Positions 1 to 13,176 of a stretch of DNA of 64,000 nucleotides are shown here, piece by piece. The notes below the pieces were generated by a model. The model had not been told where the DNA came from. It worked only from the letters and a program-made list of their open reading frames with translations, and made no database searches. The position numbers were made by a program, and so were the translations under genes. Position 1 is the stretch's first letter; every line of letters starts with the position of its first letter. Where the stretch lies: assembly GCF_003945595.2 (NCBI RefSeq), contig NW_024104617.1, forward strand, positions 136,095-200,094, given 5' to 3'. The stretch is from Pipra filicauda (taxonomy: Eukaryota > Chordata > Aves > Passeriformes > Pipridae).

Positions 1-1204
1 CCAGGAAGGAGAGCACACTGCACCAAGGCAGGATACATATTATTCTATTTTAAATGACTGTAGATATACAAATGACAAGGAAATCTGTGAGGTTTACATT
101 TTAGGAGAAGGAATCAATCACCTTACTGCTCAAGGAAAAGAAGGATTTAAGAGAACTCAAGTGGCACAGCTGAGGACATCATCTTTCGGTGCAGCCAGCA
201 CTGTATTATAGGCAGAGCAAATAAGAAAACTGTTCTTACTTACCAAAATCTGTATTTTTGACGCAAATTATTTGCAAAATAATTCCAGTTTAAGCGTGGA
301 AAACACCTTTTGTATGCACTCTTGATTTAGCAACAAGGTTTTTATTTTGCTTAATTTGATCTCGAGCTTGATGGTCAATTTGTCTTTTATAGTAAGAATA
401 GATGCTCTGCTTCTCAGACTGGACTACATACTTCTACGCAGTTTTGTTTCCCATGCAGGGAAATGAAGGATGCTTTTCCACTAGTTTTCTTCTGCATCAT
501 TATAACATTACCTAAAAGTCATACAGTTAGGTATTAACTCGTATTGATACCTTTTTTCTCTTTTCATTAGAGGCATAGTTAAAAATAGTAGAAAGCAGAT
601 AGATAATAGTTACGTTATTGAATTTTGAATATAATGTAGTTGGATTTCAGGTTTTGTTTCTAGAAACTTTAGGAAAACTAAAGGTTTCAAGAATGCAAAG
701 CATACAATGTTAGAACATAACAGAAGAGGAGTGAACGTCTTAAAATCCATACACAGTCAATTAACTTATATGGCACACAAATGATTACAGATGTTTCAAA
801 AATGTAACCTTTTTCCCAGTTCACGTTTAGAATTCACACTGACAAAGTTCCCACTTCAAGTGCCAGCTGCTTTGAAAAAGCCTCCCAAATGGTGTGCACA
901 GATAAAGCATGTGTATTTACATTATTTAATTAAGCAATGTTGTGTGTCTAAAGTTGTGCGAATAACTAAATCATCGATGTCTCAGGAGTATTGTGTGACA
1001 TGCTGAGAATGGTTCTCAGTGCAGGCTTCACCCAGGAGTGCTGTATTTTCATTCCCCAGAAAAGTACAGCAACAGTAATCCTGTCTCATCATACTAATAT
1101 TAAACAGCTGCAAATTATAAGTCCTTGTCTTTCATGTATCTTTATCTTGTTGTTTTGTGGGTTTGGTGGGTTCCCTGCCCCTCCTCTCAATAGCCACTAT
1201 GGAA
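1..1204. other. AT-rich unique DNA, no gene seen
   Basis: All six frames are broken into short pieces. Two small open frames at about 791-1212 have no recognisable domain and no splice context that I would trust. On the minus strand, 241-245 reads as a good splice donor (consensus GTAAGT), and the frame to its right stays open for about 22 codons, but I see no convincing acceptor, so it is not called as an exon. Confidence 0.6.
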
Positions 1205-1345
1205 TTGCATAGCATAGATGGATTTAGGCAAAAAGGTCATCTGGACCAACCTCCTGCTTAAAACAGAAGTAATCAAACCTTCTAGGACTGTCACGTCAGA
1301 GGGTATATCTTCCAGAGAGTGGTTGTGTCGCTGGGGGACATAGAA
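1205..1345 (-). repeat. Degenerate CR1 LINE 3'-end fragment
   Basis: The plus strand reads like the reverse complement of a CR1 tail: an imperfect 'tagcatagatgg' start is followed by 'ggtcatctggaccaacctcc' (1228-1247), very close to the usual avian CR1 wording of that segment. The following 100 bases match the CR1 3' UTR only loosely. There is no coding content. The retroelement sense strand would be minus. The core phrase is what I see; the family assignment is from memory of CR1 consensus sequences, and the right boundary is a guess. Confidence 0.5.
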
Positions 1346-2940
1346 GGCTCCTCACTTCTCTGCAAACAGTATCTCAGTGATGGACACATTTTTTCCATGC
1401 CTTGAAAACTTCAGGGTAGGATTAAGTGATGCTAATGGGAAGTCCCACATCTAACGTGGGGGAGTGGCAGGGTGGAAGGGGAAGAAATAAAACAGAATCC
1501 CATTCTGTTTCATCCTGATCCAGTGAGAAGAGAAGAGGAAGACAGCAGCCACATGAAGGAGCAAGAGGGAACACAGAAACCAAAGGCCTATGTGAGGAAA
1601 CCAATTCCAGCTCTCCAAACCTGATGTCATCCAGAGTGCAAATATCCTTCCACATAGCACTACTTGGCCTCCCCTCTTCTCTATCACATCTCTGAGCTGT
1701 TTTACATATGATGCTGGTGGATGTACAGTATATATATCCACTTATGTGCCAAAAGGGTAGAGGCCCTTCAGGAGCATAACTCCATACGATCAAGACAGAG
1801 CACATTTCCACTAAAAACCAACCTGTTGAAGGAAGGTAACCATTAGGTAACACCAACACAGAGACAGAGTGACCACGTGGGCATCTCCTCCCACCTGCAG
1901 TTTTCTCCTCCTGAGTGGCTTTCCTCTCTTTTGTGCTGCACAGAGAATGGCAATATTTGGCCTAATAACCCATAACTATTAATCACAGCTCTTACAAATG
2001 CAAAAAAATAGTTTTTCCACATTTAGCATGCTGGTCTTGATGTTGGTCCATTTTTACTTTCATTTACAAAACTAAGCATTGTCTGGTGTATTAGAAATGA
2101 CACTCATAATACTACTCGTAATGAACAACTTAAGCTGGAAAAAACCTCCCACTTCAGCAATAAATTATCTCCAAGAGTAATTTTCTCTCCTTACACCACA
2201 ACACTACCATTTAAGAGAAATCATTGAAAGAGAATATTTCTGTAAAATCAGTTCTTTCTGCTTTGAAAAACAGAAGTCTCAGCTTCCCAGTGACATTTAA
2301 CTCTTTATGAATGTTTCAGTACTTTTACTTATCATGTGAGTGGCGACTCATTATTTTATACAAAAGCTGTACTGAACTGGCACCACCTTTTGCACATCAG
2401 ACATAACCATCAACAAAAGATCCTTAAAAGTTTCTCATTTCTTTCTTCTAAAAATCACCCTTTTGTACAGTGTGCATTTGATACAAGTATTTGATCATGA
2501 CAGTCTCCCAAATACTAAATTCCTAAAATGCAGTCAGCTTTCTCTCCCGCTCATTCTCCAGGCAATTTGAACTATAAATGATTTTCATTATCAGTTGTCA
2601 AGTCTTCATACAAAAGAAAAGTCATAAAAAAACCCCTAAGAGAAAACACTGGAAAGAAACCCTGTGAATGAGAAAGACCATGATTTATTTTTGATAACAG
2701 AATGATTTTGACTCTAATATGCAGTTGCTATCAGCCCCTATGGTTGTCTCAAGGGTTCTGTTTGGATTCTCAATTAAGGTAGTTTAATAAAGGCAGAGAA
2801 ATATCCTTGCAGTAATAAAACGAAAATGACAGCCCAAGCCAACAGTAAGTCTAGTCAGCCTTTTAAAATAATAATATGTTCAGATCTGCTAAAGTAACTG
2901 TTTTATGATAAATAGATCTTATATTAAGATGATCTAAAAA
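1346..2940. other. AT-rich unique DNA, no gene seen
   Basis: A minus-strand open frame of 145 codons (1422-1859) runs here, with a shorter one overlapping in another frame. Neither shows a domain, repeat pattern or splice architecture, and both fit a chance opening in a slightly GC-richer patch. The rest is AT-rich with stops in all frames. Confidence 0.55.
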
Positions 2941-2990
2941 CCAAACCAAACCAAAACAACCCCCCCCCCCAAAAAAAAAACAAAAACCCC
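2941..2990. repeat. Low-complexity A/C-rich tract
   Basis: A run of ccaaa-type units is followed by 11 consecutive C (2960-2970), then 10 A (2971-2980), then more A/C. It is a purely simple-sequence tract, likely length-variable and prone to sequencing or assembly error. Confidence 0.9.
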
Positions 2991-5900
2991 ACAGAGCACA
3001 CTTAGATATCCTTTCATTGTTTCCTTCAGATCATTCTATTAGCATTTACCTGACTGTAATTTGTAACATACTGTCTCTGATGTACTTAAGCTGACAATAG
3101 GCTGTAGAAATCCTGGGGCAGTGTCATTGGCTGAAACATGCAGAGGCAGCTTACTGTCCCTTTCATGGGCAATAAGTTACTTCCCTTTTACTAATGGAAA
3201 AACCCAACAAAAATTGTAATCCTTAAGCTTTCTAAAGGTTATTACAATCCTTGGTTTATAGAGAATTTTACTGGCTAAAAGTTTCTTATTTCAAGTAGAT
3301 TTACAAAATTCAAATTATATCTGCATATAACTTACTCGCTAACCTATAGCTTGAAGTTATTTATTAAGATTTGAAAAAATGTTTGTAATGGAAACATAAG
3401 TTGAGCCTTAACTCAAGTTTTGGAAATTCAGTTGAAATTAAATAGTAAGGAGTCTGTATTTTTATAGGGTTTTTTACTTTCAACCTGTAATCTACCACAC
3501 CTGCTTGAATTCCTTTCTAATCCTGTCCAAAGCTGACCTGTTAACATTTTATTGTTGTGTAAATCATATTATTAAAATATGCATTTGTGTTTTTTCTTCA
3601 CCTGTGAAGTCTGTTTTACAGATTTCAACATTTGTTATCTGTATGTTGATTTATATGCATAGGTTATAAAAATATATTATATAGTTAATATAAATAACTT
3701 GAATACTATTTTAAGGATCAGCAGTATACTCTGTCACACAAAATGTGAGATTGGGAAGTGATGTTTTCGATCATTACTTTCTACACAGAACAAGAAACAG
3801 TTCTGGTTACAAAAAGGCTTACAGTGTATTAGAACAGGTGAAAAAAGATGGGGAAAGTGCCTATATTGGCTTTCCCATGTTATAGATGCAAACCTAAGAA
3901 AATTACAGCCTTATGTGCATGGAGGGCCACCATTTTAGGGACCAAATTATGGCCCTGTGAAGTGTGTCCAGCTAGCAGGAAAACTCATTACTCACTTCTG
4001 AAAACTGAAGATGAAGTATTTGGCTCAAAGCCACCCTGAGAGCCAATAAAGCAGCCAGGTTGTGATCCATATTTCCCTCACCCCAGTCCAGCCTGCAGAG
4101 TCATATTATCTTCTCAGTCAAATAAAATATTGAATCCCAATTCCATTTGCTGTTCTTTTTTTTTTGACTAAGCTTGCCTTTACAGTTCCTTATAACACAA
4201 GTACTGTAGATGAAGGTACTTCCAAAGACCTGTATACTAAAATATTCACCAGGTATGCTGCTGCTGTTCATTGTGTTGCTAGGGCTGAAAAATCCAGAAT
4301 GGGTAAATTCTCGTTTGCTTAACATTTTGTTGGGACACAGTGCCTACATTATATGAGTCAATTAAATGAGCCTGGGACTGTTCTCTGGCACTGAGGCCAA
4401 CAGGCATGGAATAACTCACATTCACATTGTTAAATTCTCATGCCCTCTAAAACAGGCATAGTCCCTTGCAAAGATTATCCCTGGTTCATCCTAGTGCCCA
4501 AACCACACCTGGGAACAGGGAACACAGTGCTGATTTCCAGGTCAGTCATGCCCAGGACCTTCCCAGTTAGCAGAGACCTGACTTGGTCTCCTGCTGACTC
4601 TTTCTTCAGACATGAATTTCTGTCCAAGCCAAAGAAAGATAATTTCCCTTGATCTCTATCTTCTAACAATACAGATGTATTGAATAGCAGCTGCATCAAT
4701 GTAATAACTTGATTCCTGCTCAGTCACTAAGAAAGTGGTTTCTTATCCACACCTCTTTCATAGGTCTAGGAGCCACAACCAGCTCTATGGTTTTCTGTAT
4801 TTCCAAATTTAAGGAGAGAAGGGAGTTGTTCTGTAATATGGCCATTACTAATGGCTGGACTTTGTCCCAGTGTTTAGTTTCTCAAATGACAGAGACCATA
4901 ATTAAAATCACCTGTATAAAGGTAAAAATCCTTTTGATTTCAGAGTCGGAAGAGAGGTATATACCAGATTTGATCTCACCAACACCCTCCATGGACTTTC
5001 TAGTGCTCTGCATTTCCAGTACTGGGAAATGTGGGGAAAGAGCAGTGAGCAGTGGGGAAAGAAAGAAAAAATATAAGAGACAAAAAGAAAGACAGTTTTC
5101 CTCAATCTGTTAGGGACAAAGAATCTCATCCACGTGGAGAGACTGCTTTTTATAATAAACATAGCTCCTAAAAGCTAATTACTTTCCACTTAACACAGCC
5201 GGAGTGACTAAAGTCACTGCCAAAACACACGGTGCCATCTAACATAGGAACCATCTTGTGTAATCTGAGCATCCAAACAGGGAGAAAACAAAGTCCACAC
5301 AAGATCTATGTCAAGCCACAAGCATACCAGGATTTTTTCAACAAATAGATGATTCCTGACAAAAGCCTATTCTCTGACTTTAGGCATTTTGAAATAATCA
5401 GGCTGCATACGTTGGTTATTGCAGCAAAACCAGGTGGCTGAGACTACATTCTCTTCTTCCAGGGTTCTCAATAGCTGGGAACCAAATGAAAACACACCAA
5501 CATGAGCTGGTGACACATCTGAAAACAGACATGTGCCATCACCTACAGAAAGGGAGATGGGGGGGAAAATTAAGCTTCAGTGTGACTCTCCTCACCCCAA
5601 AAACCAGCCCTCTGGTGAGGCAGTACCAGCACATGGCGCTCTGGCACGGGTTCCCTCTGCTCGGGTCTCCTGCAAGCTGCACCACACAGTGTAACTCTAT
5701 ATCAGGGAAAAAAGTGTTTTCTTCTACAAAGGCAAATTTTGGGGATGAAATTGTAATGAAAGGTCCTTCCATGGCTTTTCAAATCCAAACCCTGGGGGGA
5801 GATTTGCAGGGGGTATTACAGTTACTTTTAATTGCAGCTAAATAAAGAGGAAGAGAGAAGACCAAAAAACGAAGGGGGGGGGGGAAGAGAAAGCCTACAT

Positions 5901-6799
5901 TTTTAATGGATTATGCAAATTAAAATGGTATTTGTATTCCCAAATCCTCGAGACTTAGAAAAATATCTTAGGAAGGCTATACAAATCAAAGTTAATTATA
6001 TAAATAAAAAGAATGCTGAACTGTTGTCTGACAGACATACAAAAAGCATGAGCAATGAACTTTTCTCAATGGAAGTTTCATTAAAAATTTCCCTATAATT
6101 TAATTAGAATGATGGCAGAAAACTAATTCTGAGACAATTTTAATCTTAGCTTTAATTCCCTAATTGTTTCAGTGTTTGGGAACGTAAAGTACAACTGCAT
6201 GGGGAAAAATAGTTTGGCATTTTGAAAAGCAAAATAATTAATGCTTGCATTTTGAAAGTGAATACTATCCTCATGGTAGTTAGCAGAATATTTTGTAAAT
6301 TCATATGGTAACATATATATAATGATATCAGCATATATGGCTAATTTGTAACTCACATCTGGGCTGTCACATCCTTCTAGAAATTATAAGAAGGAATCCC
6401 TTTATTTTAAAGAGAACCTTAGAGGGCAATGATAGTATATTTACACACTACATTTTATCCAAGAGTTAATTAAATTCATATTTACATTCAAAAGTAAATT
6501 CAAAGCAATCACCAGTATACATAAAACATTGTCTTGATTGTGTGGTTTCACATCTCTTGTTTATAACATACTGAAGGTACAAAGCTAAATGTTTCACTCC
6601 TTTTTTTCTCTTCCTTTTATGTCTACCAATTTGTAGTTACAGCTTTTTTTATTAGCAGGATTTAGAAGAGCGAATTTGAAGTTATTTGCACATAAAAAAT
6701 TTTATGTCTTTTATAAAAATGTACTAGATAAGGATCATTTAATCATTTGGTTGGGGGGAAAAAAGAGTTCTATAGATTTTGTAAATATTTAAGGCCTAA
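2991..6799. other. AT-rich unique DNA, no gene seen
   Basis: This is long AT-rich sequence. Open frames at 4709-5113 (plus, 134 codons) and 5486-5845 (plus, 119 codons) are the longest; both have overlapping frames on the other strand and no recognisable domain. A run of 11 G lies at 5874-5884. I see no RNA gene or repeat family that I can name. Confidence 0.55.
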
Positions 6800-6865
6800 A
6801 AATGGCAAGGCAGTTTGAGATCAACTAAAAACAAATGGCAAGGCAGTTTGAGATAAACTAAAACC
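6800..6865. repeat. 33-bp tandem duplication, two copies
   Basis: Two adjacent 33-base units (6800-6832 and 6833-6865) begin 'aaatggcaaggcagtttgag' and differ at two positions (31 of 33 identical). It looks like a simple local duplication in non-coding DNA. No larger array follows. Confidence 0.95.
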
Positions 6866-7389
6866 AAATGTACAAATACATGTTCAGTGTAACTGTGAAT
6901 TTAACAGCAAACTATATTATGCTTGACTGAAATAGAACTCTGTCTTTTTTACATTAATAAAAGTCCAACCATGGTAAAGAACTCTATGTTCCCATGTGTC
7001 TTAATGCATGCCTGATTTTGTTACAGATATGGTGATGTTTAAGTAATTTAACCAGTCCATGAGGCTTCAGCTTCTGTTTATCCTAAAACTCATCCTCTTG
7101 TCATCTTTCCCATTTGGTCAACACAGGGACTCTCAGGTAACCTCATTGCCTCTACAAAGGATTTATTTTCTCCACAGTGAGACATGGGATGAAACCACTG
7201 AGAATGTTTGCTTCATTGCTGGTACCAGCAGTTGATCTTTTTCTTTTAAATCCTTCCCAGTACTGAGAAGTTCTTCTCAATAATTAGGACTAGACAGTGT
7301 CTTGTTGGGATTTTTCAGGGTGATTGTCCATGGAGGGACGAGGGAAAAAAAAACAACACAGTAACCTCAAGCTTCTTGGCATTAACCTC
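6866..7389. other. Unique DNA between tandem repeat and LTR
   Basis: No coding, RNA or repeat feature is recognised in this stretch of about 520 bases. The last five bases (7385-7389, acctc) may be a target-site duplication flanking the adjacent LTR. Confidence 0.55.
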
Positions 7390-8340
7390 TGTGGTAGGTT
7401 AACCCTGGCTGGACACCAGGTGCCCAGTGAAGCTGCTCTGTCACTCCCCTCCTCAGCTAGGCAGGGGGGAGAAAACGTCGTGAAAGGCTCATGGGTCATG
7501 ATAAGTACAGGGAGAGATCACTCACCAATTGCCACCATCAGCAAAACAGACCAAGCTCGGGGAAATTACCTGAGTTTATCACCAATCAAATCAGAGTATG
7601 ATAATGAGAACTAATATCAAATCTTAAAAACACCTTCTCTCCACCCCTCCCTTCTTTCTAGGCTTAACTTCATTCATGAATCCTCTACCTCCTCCCCTCT
7701 AGGGGCACAGGGGGAAGGGAAAAGGGTGTTTCAGTAAGCTCATCACATATTCTCTCTGACACTCCCTCCTCAGGGGGAGTAAGCATGGGTCCTTCCCACT
7801 GGGTGAAGCCCTTTACGAACTGCTCCAGTGTGGGTTCCTTCCACGGGGTGCAGTCCTTCAGTACCAGACTGCTCCAGCATGGGCTTCCCACAGGGTCATG
7901 GCCTCCTTCGGACACCCCCCTGTTGTGGTGTGAGGTTCTTCACAGGCTGCAGGCAGATATCTGCTCTACCATGGACCTTCATGGGTTGCAGGGGGCTAGC
8001 CTGGTACACCATGGTCTTCGCCACAGGCTGCAAGGGAACATCTGCTCTGGCACCAGAAGCACCTTTTCCCCCTCTGTCTTCACTGACCTTGATGTCTGCA
8101 GGGCTGTTTCTCTGACAGATTCTCACTCCTCTCTGGCTGCAATTGCTTCTGTGCAGTAACTGCTTTCTCCTTCCTAATAAGTTAGAGAGGTGCTATCACC
8201 ATCACTGATGGGCTCAGCCTTAGCCAGCAGCAGGTCCATCTTTGAGCCAGCTGAACACGGGGGAAGCTTCAAACTTTCCCTCACACACTCAACACAGCCT
8301 CCTTTTCTCACTGCCACCCTCCCATAGGCAATGATACCAT
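7390..8340 (-). mobile_element. Solo LTR, avian ERVL-type endogenous retrovirus
   Basis: The plus strand opens 'tgtggtaggttaaccctggc', continues with a segment about a bird LTR 'ggacaccaggtgcccagtg', and then shows the run of 'ctgctccag' and 'gggttgcag' phrases typical of this LTR family. By analogy with the other LTRs in the window, the TG end seen here is the reverse complement of the LTR 3' end, so the element reads on the minus strand. It is GC-richer than its surroundings. A possible 5-bp target duplication is acctc (7385-7389) against gcctc (8297-8301), 4 of 5 matching, which would end the LTR at 8296. However, sequence to about 8340 also resembles the LTR's GC-rich end, so that boundary is uncertain. 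No gag, pol or env sequence flanks it, so it is a solo LTR. Open frames of up to 124 codons inside it are antisense and by-products of base composition. Family assignment is from memory. Confidence 0.8.
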
Positions 8341-11300
8341 CTTCTGGTCACTTTGGGCAGATTGGTTGGCCTTATCAAATGCAGATTTTCACAACACAAG
8401 AGATGTATGAAATAGGACATACACCTATTTACATCAGATCTCTCCCTGATACAGCCTTGCCGTCGTGTGGAGTTGTATGGGATGGGGAGGAGGTGCTGGA
8501 AGAAAGCCCGGCCTCAGCATTATCTTGCACCACAATGCCCTGGCATCCATGTGCCACATGTTACCCCAAATGTGCCACCAGTCCTCTGCTTGGCACCACC
8601 CTGGGTGTGTAGCACTCTCCCCAACATCAGTGTCTTCCCCATGTAGCATAGCCACGCTCCATGTGCCATTGCAGCTCACAGGCTCACTGCTTATGGAGTT
8701 GCTTCACCTCTGTTAGTAGCAGTTAAGTTTTAACATGGTAATACATTTACCAAGAGGTAGTTGGCTTGGATGGGGGATCTGGTGGTCAGTGAAGACACAT
8801 TCCTATTTACAGGTTTAATAACTAAGCTGGCCAGAAGGATCAAGCGGTTTTCCTTCAGTGATTCAGTAAACCAGGGCTGTGCTTCTGATTAACATCCAAG
8901 GTATTCCTTTCTACCATTTTTAGCCCTGAAAAGTAAAGTTGCCTTTCCAGAAGGGAAAACAAAGAAGATGAGAAACTAATTGTAAGCTGCATTAAATTTC
9001 AGTGAGGGAACAAACTGCAGAGAGCATGAAAGTGCAGAATACTAACAGCTAAATCTTGAAAGAATAAAGGACAAAAGGTGTTAAAAAATCCCAAAAATAT
9101 AAAATTCATACTGTTACCTATTTTAGGAGGGGACATAAAAGACTTTTCCAAGATTAGAGATAAAAAAGCTACATTGATCCATGCTAATCCTCAATTACTA
9201 CTGGGAGATATGGGTTCAGCTTCTTATTTCATCTTCAGAACTCTTTTACGAAAAGTCAATTAAATTTTCTTTTGGTTGAAACATGTACCTTTTTGTAATA
9301 TCTCTGTCCCTTGCTCCTCTATTTCTCAGATTCTCCTTTATAAAGTGAAGATAATTAATGTTTCCTTTTCTCTTACTTTTATCTGAAATGGCTTTTCAAG
9401 TTCCCAGGAACCACATTCATACAAAGCAATCCCTCTAGACACCACTAGGGAGTTCAGGACATGAAAGTTTGCATAACTGTATCTACCTTAATAAATCAGA
9501 GCTTAACAAGACCATAAACTTCTATCCATAAGTTCAAATGTTCTTTCAATATTACTGCAGTCATAAATAAAACATCCCCCAGCATTAAGGTTCCCATCAT
9601 TTAGACCTCTACTCTTGATATTTGCAGTGTGTTTATTAAACTAAAAACCATTTATAAAGGAATCACAGGCTTCAATTATCAAGTCCATACTCTTCCCAGT
9701 AAACACAACATCAAAAAGCCAAACTGTTGGAAACATACAAGACTATAAAGTTCTCTTTTCATTCATTATCTCTCCCACACCTGCTCTAAATACTCTTTAG
9801 CTTAATTGATGGTCTCTAAACAACCAATGTTTTTATTCACTTTGGAGCTGCTTCAGAAGGAAGATAATAGTTACTGTTTGTTTTCCTTCTGTGTCCTGGC
9901 TGTCACTCAGAACCACGCTGAATGGAAACTCGATTTCCAATGCAGACGCTTGCAGGACTCCTGCACCCACCACAGACATTAGTTGCTTGATTCTAGTTAA
10001 TGCTTCACATATTAACCATGTTTCTTCACCTACATTTTACATTCAAGCATTTTTATTGAATTCCAGTAAATCAAACCACTTTCAAGCAACAGGAATGTAT
10101 AAGGTAGTAAACCTTGGCCTGAAGTCAGCCACTCCTACAGCCAGGTCTCTGGGACTATCATCCAGGGAAGCAAACTATTTTTCCCTGCGGTTTCACTCCT
10201 CTGAACTCACCTACAGGATGGACCATGGGGTTGGTCCCACACCTCATAGTCCAAGGGACAAATAACCCAGGAGCACTGTATTTAGTGGGACCTGAGCTCT
10301 GCTTCCCCACTCCTGGCATCGTGTAGCCTCTGGAGAGTTAGATCATCTTGTCCCCCATAGCCCTGTCTCCCTGGGTGAGCCACTAGGAACAGAAGACATA
10401 ACCCCAAGCCTTGAGCGTATCCTATATACCTTGGCCCTGAATCCACAGAGCACTCAACAGGATAAGAAAAACTAATGCTGTGTAGGTGGATGACACACAT
10501 TTCCATGAAGAGAAAAAGAAAATGAGAGAGGCCCTGTCTGGTGTTTTGATAAGGAGAATTTCCATATCAGTTTAATAATTAATTTTTCAGTGGGAATCAA
10601 GTTTAAAAAAGAAAAAAAGGTGAACTTTTTAGCCCATACAAGAAAAAAATGTGGCAATCTCTGAAGAATAATAATGCTGCAAAATATAAAATATTACTAT
10701 TACTAATCAGCGTGACTCATCTGTGCTTATGGACTCTCCTGTTAACCCAGTGGTCGTGTTCAACTGACATCCTAATAGATAACTCCTCCCCTAAAAGAAA
10801 CTGGGGAGGAGTTGCACCTTGGAAGATCTTCACCAGCCCAGAAGAGGGGCTAACAAGAGAGATTCCGTGCTCAGTGCTTCAACTGTTCAGACTTTGAACT
10901 TACATGCACCCAAAGAGAAGACAGGTACATTTTAGCTCCTGAGCTGAGGGTCAAGTCATGGCTGGAGCCATCAGTGCAGGAATGGTTTCTCAGAACCGGG
11001 TAACAGGCAAAGCTGTCTTGGCACAATGTAGTTGCAGTAATCTTCTACTTGTTATGCTCCTAGGGCACCTCCTTAAGGCCAGACATCACTTCTCAAGGGA
11101 AACTAGATGGTCATTCATAACACATTTCTGTACATGCATCGTTTCATAATTTTACTTTTGTATTTGAAGATGAACACCTCTCTCTTCAGCAAACAAGTTA
11201 AGACCTACAATATTTAAATTCACAAAGAAAGTGTGATTCCCAGGAAAACTGTGATTTCAAATATTGAGGTCATGGGTAAGGTAACCTTTTTACCACTGCA

Positions 11301-13176
11301 GTTTCTCAGTTATTGGTTTCTCAAAAAAGCACTTTCTAGCATTATCAAAGAAAATGCAGTGATACCTAGCTAGTAAGCTGCATTTAACGCCAGCATCCTC
11401 TCTTAAAAGACACAGTTCTGAAGGACCAAGAGTGATGGGTGTGAAGAATTCTTTGTAAGAGCTCCCTTAATTATTTCTCAACTCTACCCTTCCCAAACTG
11501 GGAGGTAAATGACAGGTGGCACCAATATAGTGTCATCTCCTGACAAACTGACAGTTTTCAGAAAGCATGCAGATGAAGGTACAGATATTGCCAAAAATAT
11601 ACCTACCTAACAATTGCTTTCTAATGATCGCAAAAAGAAACCGAAAGCTTCCTTCTCAGAACTGTGTTTTTAATATTTCTCTTGTGAACTGAGTGAAAAC
11701 ATGAGAAAATAGTGATTTGAGCTGTGGGGTTTTTGTGTTTTAGATAAACATTCTTGCTGTTCGGGAATTGATGTCTGACAAATTCCACCCCTTGATTTAT
11801 CACATTTCACACAAAAATGCATTTAATTGCAAATTGTTATTTTTGCATTTACAGTCCTATCACTGTAGCCCACCATGATTACAGCACCTGTGAAACTCAG
11901 TGCCTGGGGGAAAACTACTGTAATACCATCTCCTTTCTATTAATGGAGTAATTCAATACATTTACCTTCCTGAGCACTGTCATTTTATACAACCAAAGCT
12001 ACATATTTCCTGCTGAAACACTGCAAGAAGCATTCCTATGTTCTGCTTGTTTAATATGCTGGGTAATTCACATGGGGAAAGAAAAGTATTTAAAAAAAAT
12101 AAAGTGATACTGATTTTACTTTCTGCCAGAAATTCTTTTTTAATACTTATTATGTTTCTCTTTTTAATATTTAAATTAAAACCCTCATTCCTACAATTTG
12201 GGGGGGTTACTTTAATAACAAAGTTAGCAATGGAAACTTAAAACACCTCCTGTTATGCTTATCATATAGAACTTGTAGAAGACCAAAAAAGCACAGAAAT
12301 TTCATTTATTTCCCTTATTAAGGAAAGGGTCACATTCTGTATTTTATTGCACATGCACAGCTTCTCTTTCTACTCAGTGGAACTGAGGGTCAAGTCACAT
12401 CCTTATTTATTTATTCCAAGATCTTAGTCAAGCGTAATTCAAAGCGTATTTTTCCTCTACAACTCTATAAACCATGGAAATTATTGTCAGCTTTGGTTTT
12501 CAGACTTTTAAAGACCATTGACTTGACAGTGCTCAGAAAGTGTGCTCAAAAGACAACTAATTTTGCAACTTCAAAGAACATGCTTTCAGACACTCCTTGT
12601 TGTGTTTCTAACAATTACATTGCAAGAAGTCTAAAAGCAAATATGCCTAGCCAGCAACAAATACTTCTCTTGAATCTGCTTATCTAGTTCTCATCCATAA
12701 AAACTGTCTCAATTTAAGAGAGCAAAATGATGTCACTTAATGAATATAGACATAACCAATATCTATCTACTTTTTTAAAAAAATAACAGATAACAAGTAA
12801 AAGGGAGGAAGGAAAAAAATGAAAATACATGAAAGATGGCCCACTTGTGAGGCAGCTTTGAACTTCAAGGAGTCCATGAAAATAAGAGTAATTTTTACTT
12901 TAAAATAAGCCTCTAAAAGTGTTTTACGTTTTGTTGGAGTTAGTCATCAAAATGCTTATAAATGGAAAAGAATTGCTAATACTAAAAGACTGTTCAGCTG
13001 GGCTCTACCTCAGCATTTGGTTTCCCTTTTTCACTGATGCACACACAAACGTGCATATTCACATCTGCACACATCTTTTCTTTTTAAGAGTGCAAATCAG
13101 AAGATCTGGATGCAACAAAACAAGGATACTGCCAGAATCTTCTGTGGATGAGTGGCTCAATCCTGTAAAGTATGGC
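8341..13176. other. Unique DNA, no gene seen
   Basis: A moderately GC-rich patch at about 8460-8700 contains several 'catgtgcca' phrases and overlapping open frames of about 80-90 codons, none recognisable. A 124-codon plus-strand opening at 9891-10265 also has no domain. The rest is AT-rich and stop-dense. No tRNA or small RNA gene is seen. Confidence 0.5.

Noticed and set aside
241..310. Minus-strand splice donor with a short open frame to its right
   Set aside because: No convincing acceptor or coding signal; consensus donors are common by chance.
7785..8159. 124-codon plus-strand open frame
   Set aside because: It lies wholly inside the solo LTR, antisense to it, and follows the LTR's GC-rich repeated phrases.
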